A DNA stretch of 27,500 nucleotides from Chrysomallon squamiferum (GCA_012295275.1 CM022674.1:12684864-12712363); one strand, 5' to 3'. Shown: positions 1-9,795, numbered from the stretch's first letter. Program-made: numbers and translations. Notes: generated by a model from the sequence alone, not told the origin.

Positions 1-64
1 GCCATACTAATGATGTAAAGTAATATTTGTAATATTTGGTATGCCCTGAATGTTAAAGAAACAA

Positions 65-148
65 TTATCACACACACACAGAAATAAAAACAGAACATAT
101 CAACACACATGTGCACACACACACACGCTGAGATATATATATAGACAG

Positions 149-187
<39 letters not shown>

Positions 188-270
188 CACACACACAGAC
201 ACACACTCACATACATAATATACAGGCTACAGATATATACAAATACACACACTGACATAAGCATTGTAAA
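65..270. repeat. CA-rich microsatellite block
   Basis: Interrupted (CA)n with the purest run at about 150-181, mixed with ATAC/ATAT and CACT interruptions. Its open frame on the plus strand gives His-Thr dipeptides and is not a gene. Confidence 0.9.
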
Positions 271-299
271 GAAATCCACACACAACTGTTAGATAATTT

Positions 300-719
300 A
301 GTTAAGTATTTACGATAATGAAATGTGACATGCAAAATATCTATTTCTACAAACTCACTAGACACACAATAAACTTTGAATATTCCTTAGTGAATTTCCA
401 ACATTGGTTCTGGTTAAAATAATGTTCTGCTCAAATATGAGAAAGATATTTTTCTGGTGAACTGAACATTTTTACAGGTTTTATATGACTGTTTAGGTTT
501 TAGGATAAATTAACACTTTTAAAATATTTATATGTTATATAAAATAAAGTTTCATTGTTATGATTTTTTTTAAGTTACACTCTTTAGGTATTTATAGATT
601 TTTCTCTATGTCAACTTTAATACAGTATTTCAGGTTCTAAAATAGGGTATAAAATAAGTGATATATGTAAATATAATTTCAGTAACACCAATTCATACGA
701 ATTTAGAATATTCATACAA
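300..719. other. AT-rich unique intronic sequence, nothing recognised
   Basis: About 420 bases of AT-rich sequence without clear internal repeats, RNA-gene boxes or coding potential. I see nothing specific in it. Confidence 0.6.
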
Positions 720-850
720 CAAAAAAAAAAAAAAAAAAATAATAAAAATAAATAAACATATAAATTAAAAATATAAATAAAATAAATAAAATAAATAAAT
801 AAAGTATAAATAAAAAAAAAAAAAAAAAAAAAAAAAATAAATAAAACTAA
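720..850. repeat. Poly-A and AAAT/AAATA low-complexity tract
   Basis: A-runs at 720-739 and about 812-837 are joined by (AAAT)n and AATAA units. It could be the tails of retroposed elements or simple slippage DNA; no element body is visible next to it. From 851 to about 1075 the sequence remains AT-rich with no feature. Confidence 0.85.
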
Positions 851-1075
851 TAATAAACAAATAAAAAATATTAATTCAAATTCTTCTTAACCACAACTTT
901 CTCAATCAACCTTCAAAAATTTTAACATTTATAAAGAATCTTTTAAAACCGTAAACAGATATTAAAAAATAAACAGAATTTTAATATCCAACTAGTGCCT
1001 TACAAAAAGAAGGTTTTTTTTAAATTATAAATAAATAAAAAAAAACAAATTCCTCATCGTACTATCTCACTGAAG

Positions 1076-1330
1076 CAAATATTTGCCACTATCTTTATTG
1101 AGATTTAGCCCACAACGGCAGCACTAAATTGTAAATTGCTGTCAGCAATTTTCTCCTTGCTTCCCATTATCTATTAGATCCTAGATCGGTATTGAGTTAT
1201 AGAGTACAAACAATGGTATTGAGCGGTGTAGCTGTTGAGGACTGTGGAGATGTGGCAGTGATACAGCGTCGCGGAGTGCCGATGGTTACGTTGCACGTTG
1301 AGTGTTGTCAAGATGGGGCGACTCTGTTAG
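1076..1330. other. Short sequence island of normal complexity
   Basis: Less AT-biased, non-repetitive sequence between A-rich DNA and a tandem array. It has no open frame with splice sites. It is a weak candidate for a cis-regulatory element; only texture supports this. Confidence 0.25.
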
Positions 1331-1339
1331 CACTTTGCC

Positions 1340-1950
1340 TCTCATTAACTGCTGTCTCTTAATACGATGATGGCGATGACCTCGCAGACTGCATGTGATG
1401 TTCATGACTGCAGTTGTGGTTGTTGTGGTTGTAGTTGCTGTGTGTGTAAGAAATACTTGGCTTTAAGTAATTGGTACCTCTTGTATGATGGTGGAAATGA
1501 CCTCGCATGAGATGTTGATGGTTGTTAGAAATGACTGCAGTTGTTGTAGTTGTTGTGTATGTAAGAAATATTGGCTTTAATTAACTGGTGCATGTTAATA
1601 TGACGATGGTGATGTCCTTACATGCGATGTTGATGACTGCAGTTGTTGTAGCTGTTGTACTGAAGTTGTTTTAATTGATTGATGCCTGATAACATTATTA
1701 TAGTGATGACCTCCTTGTATTTTATGTGGGAGATGAAAGCTGTTGTTGTGGTTGTTGTTAAAGATCTGTATGCTTATGAAAGAAATATTAAGTAGAGTGG
1801 TTGGTATTTGTTAATACGATGATGGTGATGACTTTGTAAACAACTTATGATAGATGAATGCTGCTGTTGTGGTTGCTGTTTTATTAATCAGAATAATTGA
1901 TTGTGGGGCCATAATATTTGAGTGTTTGTTACTATGATGATAAAATATAT
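1340..1950 (+). repeat. Decayed tandem array, unit about 115 bp
   Basis: A motif like AATACGATGATGGYGATGACC recurs, degraded, at 1361, 1481, 1597, 1691, 1813 and 1931. Within each unit it is followed by a GATGTTGATGACTGCAG-type stretch and then TTGTTGTRGTTG-rich sequence. The spacings are 120, 116, 94, 122 and 118. About five to six copies are seen, with decay greatest in the last ones, which suggests an old local duplication. Trinucleotide (TTG)n expansions sit inside the unit. Confidence 0.8.
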
Positions 1951-2035
1951 TCATAAAATAAACAAAATGATTGAAGATACATGTTTATGTAGATTGGTGA
2001 TGTATGTGAATATTTATCTTGTGTATGTACGCACA

Positions 2036-2253
2036 CATAGACACAAACACACACACACACACACACACACATGTACATGAATATTTATATAAATACCAGG
2101 GCCATACTGACAAAGTAAATTAATATTTCATACACACAAAACAAAACTACTCACACATACACAAACAATCAACATGCACCCAACACACACACATACATTA
2201 CACAGATAAACACACACACACACATACACACACACACACACAACACACAGATA

Positions 2254-2289
<36 letters not shown>

Positions 2290-2340
2290 TTTCACAGATT
2301 ACACACACACACACAAACACACACACACTCACAAACATTC
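2036..2340. repeat. CA-rich microsatellite block
   Basis: Several (CA)n runs (about 2046-2070, 2214-2241, 2258-2286 and 2300-2328) are separated by imperfect spacers such as CATACA and CAGAT. This is simple sequence only. Confidence 0.9.
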
Positions 2341-2480
2341 AAGCATCTTTCAATTAAAAACTAAAACTATATTCTAATTTCACTATTTATTTTAATTTTT
2401 TTTGTCACTCTCTGACCCTCTCAGAAACGAGTATAACGAAGAAATCCTCCTAGTAAAAATATAAAAATTATTTTGTTTTC

Positions 2481-2482
2481 AG
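2481..2482 (+). other. 3' splice acceptor of the BAH exon
   Basis: The sequence TTTTGTTTTCAG ends at 2482, directly before an open frame that matches a known protein domain. The polypyrimidine tract is short (about 2471-2480) and is preceded by A-rich DNA, so this is a moderate rather than strong acceptor. A competing acceptor-like site with a better tract ends at 2424. Confidence 0.85.
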
Positions 2483-2588
2483 ACAAAACGTGGAACTCTG
2501 GTTGCTCATGTGAAATGGTACTTCCGCTTCTTTGAGGTTCCTGAAAGTGTATACCTGCCCCTCGTACAGGACAGACACACCGAAGATG
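2483..2588 (+). CDS. RERE: Internal exon of a RERE/Atrophin-family protein, part of the BAH domain
   Basis: This 106-nt internal exon encodes 35 complete codons plus one base, so the following intron is phase 1. The peptide starts TKRGTLVAHVKWYF and ends LVQDRHTED. The HVKWY(Y/F)R core, the EVP(D/E)SVY segment and the LVQDRH segment are, from memory, characteristic of the BAH (bromo-adjacent homology) domain near the N terminus of RERE and fly Atrophin. MTA proteins and nematode EGL-27 share the BAH-ELM2-SANT order but match less well here. The family acts in the nucleus as a transcriptional co-regulator that binds histone deacetylases through ELM2-SANT. The exon is bounded by TTTTCAG and GTAAGT and has no in-frame stop. 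Its GC content and codon texture differ clearly from the flanks. The reading frame is certain from the homology. Whether ACA is a whole first codon depends on the unseen upstream exon. Only this fragment of a protein expected to exceed 1000 residues lies in the window; ELM2, SANT and the Atrophin C-terminal part are not here. Confidence 0.88.
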
Positions 2589-2594
2589 GTAAGT
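2589..2594 (+). other. 5' splice donor of the BAH exon
   Basis: GAAGATG is followed by GTAAGT, which matches the consensus donor through position +6. The exon ends after the first base of a codon. Confidence 0.88.
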
Positions 2595-2844
2595 GCTGTC
2601 TCGTTTTAGATCTTTTAATTAGTTTTATTCTATTTCTTCTTTTTTATTTCAGGATTTGTTAGATCTTTTTAAAATATTTATTATACTTTGGAATTGTTTA
2701 GATGTGTGTGTGTGTGCATGTGCATACTTACATGAGTACATATGCATTTTTGTTAGTATGTTTAAACAAAACAAGAATAATTTAAAAAAAATTCTTGTAT
2801 GAAACCATATACATATTTCCTGTCTCATGCAACATATACAGTTT

Positions 2845-3200
2845 ATAATTTATCTTGTATAGTGACATACATAATTTATTTACTGAGTAAAATACTAGTA
2901 ATAATTTATCTTGTATGATACTACCCATATTTCTTAGCTGTACAATATAAGTAATAATTTATCTCAGATAATAACATACACACATTTCTTTACTTTGTAA
3001 AATACTCATAATAATTTAAATGTTCATTATCTTAATAATAATTTATCTATTATATTAATAATAATTTTATTTATTTATAATAATTTATCTCTTTAATAAC
3101 ACCCACACTCACTTAACTCACACAATAATTTATCTCGTACTTCTAGTACTCTGTTTTATTACTCATCCAATATGACAAGTTTCTTTACCCATGCTATATC
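2845..3200 (+). repeat. Decayed tandem array, unit about 55 bp, core ATAATTTATCT
   Basis: ATAATTTATCT or a close variant occurs near 2845, 2901, 2953, 3079 and 3124, with further degraded copies between and after. Linking sequence repeats a CATACAYATTTCTTTACT-like stretch. The array begins soon after the donor and ends just before a TGACAG-rich patch. Confidence 0.7.
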
Positions 3201-3239
3201 AGTAATAATTTCATTTTCATGTGCATATATCATCGTAGA

Positions 3240-3440
3240 TTACCCCCCTGACAGTGAAGGTACATAAGTATGTAGATTCTTGACAGTGCTGTCATTTCTG
3301 ACAGGGCTTCTCTGCTCTCTGTTTATCTTTGGTCCTGTTCAGCGAATGTATCCTGTGTAATTATGAAAATATTACATTCTGACAGGGCAAAAAAATGTAG
3401 CAGTGAAAAAGCTGACAAAAGTTTGAGTGATGTCTGTTAG
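3240..3440. promoter_or_regulatory. TGACAG motif cluster
   Basis: TGACAG occurs at 3249-3254, 3281-3286, 3299-3304 and 3380-3385, with its complement CTGTCA at 3289-3294. Two of the sites share a longer TTCTGACAGGGC context. TGACAG is the known core for TALE homeodomain proteins (Meis, Prep, TGIF). The region is non-repetitive otherwise and less AT-rich than its neighbours. Binding is inference; part of the clustering could come from a short duplication. Confidence 0.35.
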
Positions 3441-3936
3441 TGCAGTCGTAAACAAAATCACCCCATGTGTTTTATGTGGCTCCATTCTTTATTCATGACT
3501 TTTATTTGTTATTCAGCTGGATGGAGCAGATATATATATGGAGTAGAATGAAGCAGTATTAAGATGTAATAATAGTGTTGTTGTTGTTTTTTTTTTTTTT
3601 TTTTAAAGAAATTTTTCTTACATGTATCGTTTACGTAGTAAAGTGATTCGAGACAGGACATAATTAAAATTTAATAATTTATGTTCGGGGATTTAAATTT
3701 TTTATTTTTTTTATTTGTATGTTTGAAAATATTTTTGAATACGTGTGGTGGATGTTAAAAAGGGGTGGGAGTGGGGGGTTAAATTAAAATGTGATACAGT
3801 GTTTTGTTTGTGATTTTTTTTTTTTAAATGTATGTAATATTTTCAGCTTTCGTTTAGTTTATTGCATCAGATGTTAGCATGAATAGTTAATCTACTGGTA
3901 TTTGAAATCAGAAGATGTACACATACACAGACATGT
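3441..3936. other. AT-rich intronic sequence with T-runs
   Basis: Unremarkable intronic DNA with T-runs at about 3588-3604 and 3817-3826 and a G-rich patch near 3760-3778. I see no gene, RNA gene or organised repeat here. Confidence 0.55.
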
Positions 3937-3989
3937 ATGTCTATAACATTACATACTTCGGTAATCATAGACTCATGCAGACATGTATA

Positions 3990-4215
3990 TTTACACACAC
4001 ATCATAGTTATACTACACACATCACATATCATTACTTTACATATGCTGCATATTGTTATTTTACATACATATTTATACTACACATCACATATCATTATTA
4101 TATTCCACACATAACATATAGATATTCTACACACATCACACATCATTGTTATACTACACAGATCACATATGGTTATTCTACACACATCACACATCACGGT
4201 TATATGACACACTTA
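3990..4215 (+). repeat. Tandem array, unit about 27 bp (ACTACACACATCACATATCATT)
   Basis: Copies of a TACTACACACATCACAYATCATT-type unit start near 4012, 4078, 4098, 4129, 4156 and 4179, alternating CATATCATT and CACATCACGG endings. The open frame across it is repeat-derived (Tyr-Ser-Thr-His) and not a credible protein. Confidence 0.8.
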
Positions 4216-4224
4216 ATGGTATTA

Positions 4225-4625
4225 AATCCAGCTTCATCTGCCAGCCTGTGTAACATCTTCATCCTTTCTTACTTAGTCGATAATCTGATCTATACATTTG
4301 TAGTGGGAACGTGAATTCCCGCCACAAAGAAAGTGTCTGCTTCCATCAGTTTAGCTTTTTATTGAGAGCAAATAGGATTGATTTGCTAACTATCGCCACC
4401 TTTGTACCATCGGCCTCCTCGTCTGTGGATAATGACAACATAAAACACGGCTAGAATTAGTCTGGTAATAGTTTGCGTTGGGCTGGCTTCCATTGAAACT
4501 GATGTGTGTTTCTAATCAGTGGCTTTAAAGACTTGCAAATCGAGAGTGTTATCATGAAGTCATTACACCGTTCCGAACATCTCCTCGAGAGATTTCTATC
4601 TTTCGACTTTGGCAATTGATTTTAA
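4225..4625. promoter_or_regulatory. Candidate regulatory island with RBPJ-like and E2F-like sites
   Basis: About 400 bases of balanced, non-repetitive sequence stand out between two repeat blocks. GTGGGAAC at 4303-4310 matches the core of Su(H)/RBPJ sites, and TTCCCGCC at 4316-4323 matches the E2F core; together they form a GGGAA...TTCCC inverted pair. CACAAAG follows directly, as in Sox/TCF sites. It has no splice-bounded frame. Enhancer function is inference. Confidence 0.35.
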
Positions 4626-4640
4626 AAAAAAAAAACATCT

Positions 4641-4680
4641 TGTGTGTGTATATGTGTATGTGTGTGTGTGTGTGTGTTTG
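4641..4680. repeat. GT microsatellite
   Basis: Imperfect (TG)n with TATG interruptions. Confidence 0.9.
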
Positions 4681-4749
4681 TATTGATCCACTTTTCTTCA
4701 GTAATTGTTTTTTTTTTTTCCTGGATATTTGTGCGTCTTGTTGCTGACT

Positions 4750-5190
4750 AATAGACAGGTAGGTAGTCGATTCAAATCTCATAATTGGCTTTTTGGTGTA
4801 CAATGTTTTTTAATTTTCTTATCATTCTGTTAATCATTATCTTCCAGTTACAGATATCATTATGTGGGTAGTTGATTCAAATCTTGTAATAGGCTGCTGT
4901 TGATGTAACTATGTACAATTTTTTTTTTTGTTATTTTCTTTTCTTATGATTCTGTGAATTATTAATTTCTGGTTATAGTTATCATTATGTAGGTAGTTGG
5001 TTCAAATCTTGTATACTGCATGCAATCATAATTATAATTATAGAGAACCCTATTTCTTGTTATTATTTTATGATTCAGAAATTCACAATATCTACATACT
5101 GTTTATGATTATTTGTTTTAAGTATCAGGTACAAATCTTAGATTGACTGAGTGACTGTCATTGTTAATACATGCAACATTGTATAAATAA
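4750..5190 (+). repeat. Decayed tandem array, unit about 110-130 bp
   Basis: A GGTAGTYGRTTCAAATCT segment recurs near 4757, 4865 and 4991, with a weaker version near 5123. Each is preceded by TTCTGGTTATAG/TATCATTATG-like sequence and followed by T-rich DNA and a TATGATTCTG stretch. Roughly four copies are seen, all diverged. Confidence 0.7.
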
Positions 5191-5342
5191 TTTTTTTTTC
5201 AGATTTGGAAATTAACTATCTTTAAATTATGATCATTATTATTAGATATCCATTTTCAGTGTTGTATGTCTTGTATAGCAAGGATATCTGAATTTTAATT
5301 TTTTTTTTTTGCTGTGTTGAAACTAGATTGTAAATAATATAG

Positions 5343-5508
5343 CTTTTGATGAAAAAAAAGAAAAAATAATAATAAATAAAAATATTATAATAATAAAAAA
5401 AAAAATAATAAATAAAATAAAACAAATCACTTAATAAAATAATATTAAAATAAAAATAAAATAATCCAACAAAAAAAAAAAAAAAAAAAAAAAAAAATAA
5501 AGTAGTAG

Positions 5509-5552
<44 letters not shown>
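5343..5552. repeat. A-rich low-complexity tract
   Basis: AAT/AAAT/AAAAT units pass into A-runs at about 5471-5498 and 5512-5551. This may be slippage DNA or a decayed retroposon tail; no element head was recognised upstream. Confidence 0.85.
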
Positions 5553-5553
<1 letters not shown>

Positions 5554-6215
5554 AATGAACTGATTAAAATGTTTTTCCTGTGAATTTAATTTCCACCTAC
5601 AACACTAATTATGTTTTTCTCTCAGTTTATTCATGTTTTGTACTCTTTATTTTGTCATAAAAAATACTCTAAAACTTCTCTCTTTTTTTCTTTCTTTCTT
5701 TCTTCTTCTTTTTTTTCAAACTTAATTTTAAATCACTATAACATGGGCCAGTAATCATCCAACCAATGGCAGAACACAACTGAATTATGTCTGAATGCTG
5801 TAGCTGTATTTCCTCCATTGAGCAAGAGCACCAGAGCATTCATGCAGCTACTGCAGTATTACTGAAAACTAATTAGATAAATATTTTCTAAACACACAGC
5901 TTTCACAGATGAACTTACTGGAGTGAACATGATGTGTTCAAGATGTTACTGAAAAAAAATGTAAAACAGTCTTTCCTTCCTTCCTTCTTTGTCTTTCCTA
6001 TAATCTCTGTTTCTTTCTGTTGTTCCTTCTCTTTATCTCTGAATTCAGTTCTCACCATTTTACTTCTTATCTTCATCATCTTTCTAATTTTTATTTTTAT
6101 ATATTTATTATTATTATTTTTGTGGCTTATTTGTAATCTATAAACATATTCTGATATATAAATAAATCATATTAAGGCATCTGCATAAATAAACACATAT
6201 AACCATACCTAATGA
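5553..6215. other. Intronic sequence with pyrimidine tracts, no gene seen
   Basis: C/T-rich stretches lie at about 5679-5718 and 5968-6050. A short normal-complexity patch at 5740-5870 includes an E-box-rich CAGCT run. The small open frame at 5934-6143 is a translated pyrimidine/T-rich tract (Phe, Leu and Ile) with no homology. Confidence 0.5.
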
Positions 6216-6289
6216 ATTATGCTCCTTCATATAGAGATACATGATCTTGTCTTACATAAATATGTACACAGGCATGTATTTTACATAAG

Positions 6290-6354
6290 TACATATTTTT
6301 ACACATGGATATATTCTTAGACAAACATACATACATACACACCCACGTGTTCAT

Positions 6355-6391
<37 letters not shown>

Positions 6392-6500
6392 CACATGCAC
6401 ACACACACACACACACATACACACACAAAGAACATATGTCACACCACACACATGTGTACATACACACATATATGATGTACCACAAAAATATCACACACAT
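6290..6500. repeat. CA-rich microsatellite block
   Basis: (CA)n runs at about 6355-6372, 6378-6394 and 6398-6427 sit in ACATAC-rich flanks. The minus-strand frames here are Cys-Val artefacts. Confidence 0.9.
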
Positions 6501-7085
6501 AGACAAATAAGCAGATACATACACAAAAATATTCTCATGCAGAAACACATATTTTTAACGTAAAGCTATACACTCAGAGAAATCTATACAAAGTCACTTT
6601 ACATATGTGCAACGTATACATATTCATTAAAATATAAACAAAACAACAGAAGTTATGAAAATCATCTACAGCAATGTAAAAAAGAAAAAACGCTGAGCTT
6701 CATGTATCTTTTCTCCTAAAACAAGCATGTTCTTCCTACTTTTAGCAACGTGATGTTAAACAGATGTGTATTCTGTCGCCATTGCTGGCTGTTTGTTTTT
6801 AGTTCACTCTGCATGTAATTACCTCAATACCATAACTTCCACAGACACACAGACTCACAGACACACAGACTCACATCTCTTGTTTGCACAGGCTGATAAA
6901 AACTTAAATAGAAATAAGCTTCAGAAGATTAAATTATAAATTTATTTCAGTTTCGTTCATTCTCTGTAATTATTTTAACTGTGTGTAGGTTTGATTTTAA
7001 AAAGCCCTGTGGAATTTTAATGTTTGTTTATCATGAAATTTATATTGGTACTTAATTTTCTTGCTTTTGAAATGGCAGATACTTA
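6500..7085. other. Intronic sequence with a small complex patch
   Basis: Mostly AT-rich. A patch at about 6720-6840 is less biased. A short direct repeat of ACAGACTCACAGACAC lies at 6843-6875. No coding or RNA gene signal. Confidence 0.45.
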
Positions 7086-7089
7086 ATAG

Positions 7090-7214
7090 ATATAATAATA
7101 ATTATTATTGTTATTATTATTATTTATTTATTTATTTATTTAATTTTTTTTTTTTTGTAAACCTGATTTTTGTAGGACTTTATTATTAAAAAAAATACAA
7201 TCATTTTGAAATAT

Positions 7215-7253
<39 letters not shown>

Positions 7254-7260
7254 TGTATTT
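7090..7260. repeat. ATT and ATTT microsatellites
   Basis: (ATT)n at about 7091-7122, (TTTA)n at about 7122-7142, a T-run, then a clean (ATTT)n from about 7211 to 7254. Confidence 0.9.
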
Positions 7261-7309
7261 TATGGGCATGTAGACTGCATGAATAATTAAATAAAAACAT
7301 TAACTTGTT

Positions 7310-7452
7310 TATTTATATACACACAACATGCATGCACACATACACACACACATCAATACTCATACACATACATACATACATACTTTATATACATATGTAT
7401 ATACATACGTACATACACAAATATACATATATATCACCACACATGCATGCAT

Positions 7453-7502
<50 letters not shown>
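7310..7502. repeat. CA/ATAC microsatellite block
   Basis: CATACATAC and ATATAC repeats pass into a pure (CA)n at about 7459-7502. Confidence 0.9.
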
Positions 7503-7504
<2 letters not shown>

Positions 7505-7719
7505 GCAAACAAAATCATATGACAGTAATTATGTATCCAAAACACAAACAATTTGCTGCTTTAAAAACAAACAACAGCCACACAAAATATCAAAACAAGA
7601 AGAAAAAAATAGGGTTTTTTTCAGCTCTATCATTTAACTGTAGCAATTTGGCAAATGATTAATATCTCTAAAAACAAAAATGTATACTTGAAGATAATTC
7701 CTTCTATTGCCAGCCATTT

Positions 7720-7723
<4 letters not shown>

Positions 7724-7807
<84 letters not shown>
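7724..7807. repeat. Uninterrupted (CA)42 microsatellite
   Basis: Eighty-four bases of pure CA dinucleotide, the longest perfect repeat in the window. Its purity suggests high current mutability. Confidence 0.95.
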
Positions 7808-7809
<2 letters not shown>

Positions 7810-8060
7810 GGTAACACATGAAAACAGGCTTATCTCTCAGTCATGTGCAGCATTTGCCAGAAGACATAAAAACCGAATTGGTGATAAACTTTTGTTTTGT
7901 GTTGTTGCTGTAGTCGTGAATGCCGTGTGGAAGCAGCAGCCACCTGCTTGGAACCATGTCAGAATTTGATAGCTGCAGATTTCCATGTGGTTCCTGCCAG
8001 TCTTGAACATGTTATATTGGTTAATCTGTGAGTGCCAGGCCCAGGTCTACACAGACTGAT
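7808..8060. promoter_or_regulatory. Candidate regulatory island after the CA repeat
   Basis: Balanced, non-repetitive sequence with CCACCTG (7940-7946 region), two TGCCAG half-sites and a near-inverted pair GGAACCATG (about 7951) / CATGTGGTTCC (about 7984). No splice-bounded frame. Role inferred from texture only. Confidence 0.3.
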
Positions 8061-8079
8061 AGGGGGAGGGGGGGGAGTT
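8061..8079. repeat. G-run tract
   Basis: Five G, one A, then eight G; an unusual G-rich patch in AT-rich surroundings. Only two long runs are present, so an intramolecular quadruplex is unlikely. Confidence 0.7.
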
Positions 8080-8495
8080 TAAATATTAATAGAAAGAGGC
8101 GGGTTTTGGATGTGGTGCAGCCATTTTTATTTTGAAAATTAATTATTATTATTTTTTTTTTTATATATATATTTGTTTTATTGTTTTGTCATTTTGTTAA
8201 AATGTTAATTAAAGTAAGAGAAAACACAAAACTGCAGGATTGCCCAGCAAGTGTCTAAATTTACAGAAACCTTGTATGACTGCTAACTTTAAATAGGACC
8301 TAATATTTTTCAAATGAAATGAAGTTAATAAATAGATAATAAATAAAATTAAAATAAAAAATAAACAAAAGTAATTACTGTTATATGCATAATGTACATT
8401 ATGTTATAAAGCCACAACTTAGATAATAAAATTATGATAATATGTACAAGGTGATGCCATTTTGGTTACAGTTTGAAAATAGTGTTCAGACATTT
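8080..8495. other. AT-rich intronic sequence, nothing recognised
   Basis: AT-rich DNA with short T-, TA- and AAAT-type runs. I see no features of note. Confidence 0.5.
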
Positions 8496-8499
8496 ATTA

Positions 8500-8720
8500 A
8501 AATACTACTACTACTACTACTACTACTGTCATTTTCACCACCATTGCCACTAATACTACTACCTATTGCTGTTACTGCTACTAGTACATTGCTACTACTA
8601 CTACTACTACTGCTGCTGCTGCTATTGATATAAATGTTATTAGTAGTATTGCTATTACTACAACTACTGTAGTTATTACTGCTGTTATTATAATACTACT
8701 GTTATTATAATACTACTGCT
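8500..8720 (+). repeat. CTA/CTG/ATT trinucleotide-rich region
   Basis: (CTA)n at about 8504-8526 and 8588-8611, passing to (CTG)n at about 8609-8622, then interspersed TACTACTGTTATTA units. A similar trinucleotide region lies at 24635-24835. The Leu-rich open frame here is an artefact. From 8720 to 8930 is AT-rich DNA with no feature. Confidence 0.85.
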
Positions 8721-8929
8721 GCTACTATTTTATTGGAATGGTAATATATTGAATAATATCAATATTAGTGCTAATCATATACTAATAATAACACTTGCAG
8801 CAGTATTATAACTAATAATAATAAAATGAGAATTTAAAAAACAAAAACACCAAAAACACTATTAAATAATTTACCAACTGCAACACCATTTTTTTTCTTT
8901 TTACCCTTTACTTGTTGTTAATATTGGAA

Positions 8930-9085
8930 CAGCCCTCAGATGTGACTTGTTATGTGTTTAGGTTAACTTGGCAGTGTGGTGTATCATATATTGTGTATTA
9001 AACTATGCATATACAGCTTTTATTGGCTTCAGCCAGTGTGAATTTCACAGCTGAAAGCAATTACAGTGTTATCTTGCATGCAGTG
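8930..9085. promoter_or_regulatory. Candidate regulatory island with Hox-like site
   Basis: Non-repetitive sequence with TTTTATTGG at 9018-9026 (Hox/Cdx-like), followed by GTGTGAATTTCACA at about 9039, a short imperfect palindrome. Evidence is texture and motif match only. Confidence 0.3.
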
Positions 9086-9189
9086 TATGGGGTTTAAATG
9101 TATGTTTTCTTTTTCTTTGTTAGGTGTTTACTTACCAATTGCTTTGTTTCTTTGCTTGGTTTTCAGATGTTTATGTTAAATGCAGAATG

Positions 9190-9257
9190 ACAGTTATTTA
9201 AAAAAAAAAAAAAATGTATATTTATATATAGAAAAGAAAAAATATGTAAACTAAAAT

Positions 9258-9295
<38 letters not shown>

Positions 9296-9425
9296 TTAAT
9301 AACGTTATTTTTAAAATAAGTTAAAATAATTATTCATTTAATAGAAATAATAATAATAATAAAAAATATCTTAACCAAACAAATCCCCTTCAAAAAAAAA
9401 AAAAATCAACAAATAATTAAATTAT
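9190..9425. repeat. A-rich and (TA)n low-complexity tract
   Basis: An A-run at about 9200-9213, (TA)n at about 9263-9292, AAT units and an A-run near 9392-9404. Confidence 0.85.
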
Positions 9426-9429
9426 TTTT

Positions 9430-9795
9430 TTAAACCAACGTTCATTCCCTTTGTTTCATTTCGTCATTACAACGGACGACATTTAACCCCTAACCTGTAA
9501 CACACAGTGAGAGATAACCAAGAAAAATCTGCACAACAAACATGTCTGCCATTTCTCATAACTCAGTGTGGAGATAACTCTTGCTCTCCAAACGCTGAAC
9601 TCTCCTGACAGCGAGGAACAATTGTATTTAGCGATCACATGATCAATAACACACTGATGGTAATGACATTTATCTCTGATTGGCTGACTGGCCAGTTATC
9701 TGCGACTTGATGAACCAACTTGACTTGCTTGACAGGATGTTGATGGGGAAATAGGTTGTCGAATTAAAAATTAATGGATGGGTTGTGTATTGATT
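9430..9795. promoter_or_regulatory. Candidate regulatory island rich in GATA-type sites
   Basis: About 360 bases of balanced, non-repetitive sequence flanked by A/T tracts. AGATAA or its complement TTATCT occurs at about 9512, 9573, 9670 and 9697. A CCAAT-box complement (GATTGG) at about 9678, AACAATTGT (Sox-like) near 9618, and TTAAAAATTAATGG (homeodomain-like) near 9762 are also present. No frame with splice sites. Enhancer role is inferred. Confidence 0.4.

Larger units (their letters stand above)
1..2482 (+). other. 3' portion of an intron upstream of the BAH exon
   Basis: Everything before the acceptor at 2482 is read as intron of the plus-strand gene. No stretch in it has a credible splice-bounded open frame; its longest frame (50-292) is translated CA repeat. 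It contains CA-repeat blocks, A-rich tracts, one decayed tandem array and a short more complex stretch at about 1076-1330. The upstream exon carrying the start of the BAH domain must lie before the window. The intron assignment is an inference from the exon at 2483-2588. Confidence 0.75.

Noticed and set aside
720-850. Poly-A tail of a LINE or processed pseudogene (also 5343-5552)
   Set aside because: No reverse-transcriptase motifs, gene-like body or target-site duplication could be seen next to the tracts.
3937-4314. 125-codon Tyr/Thr/His-rich open frame
   Set aside because: It reads through a 27-bp tandem array and ends in a non-repetitive island without splice sites.
7305-8000. Long open frames on both strands rich in His-Thr or Cys-Val
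   Set aside because: They are translations of CA/GT microsatellites (also at 50-292, 6217-6548, 17187-18126 and 23732-23944) with no splice sites, domains or codon bias.
8061-8079. G-quadruplex
   Set aside because: Only two long G-runs are present; four are needed for a stable intramolecular structure.
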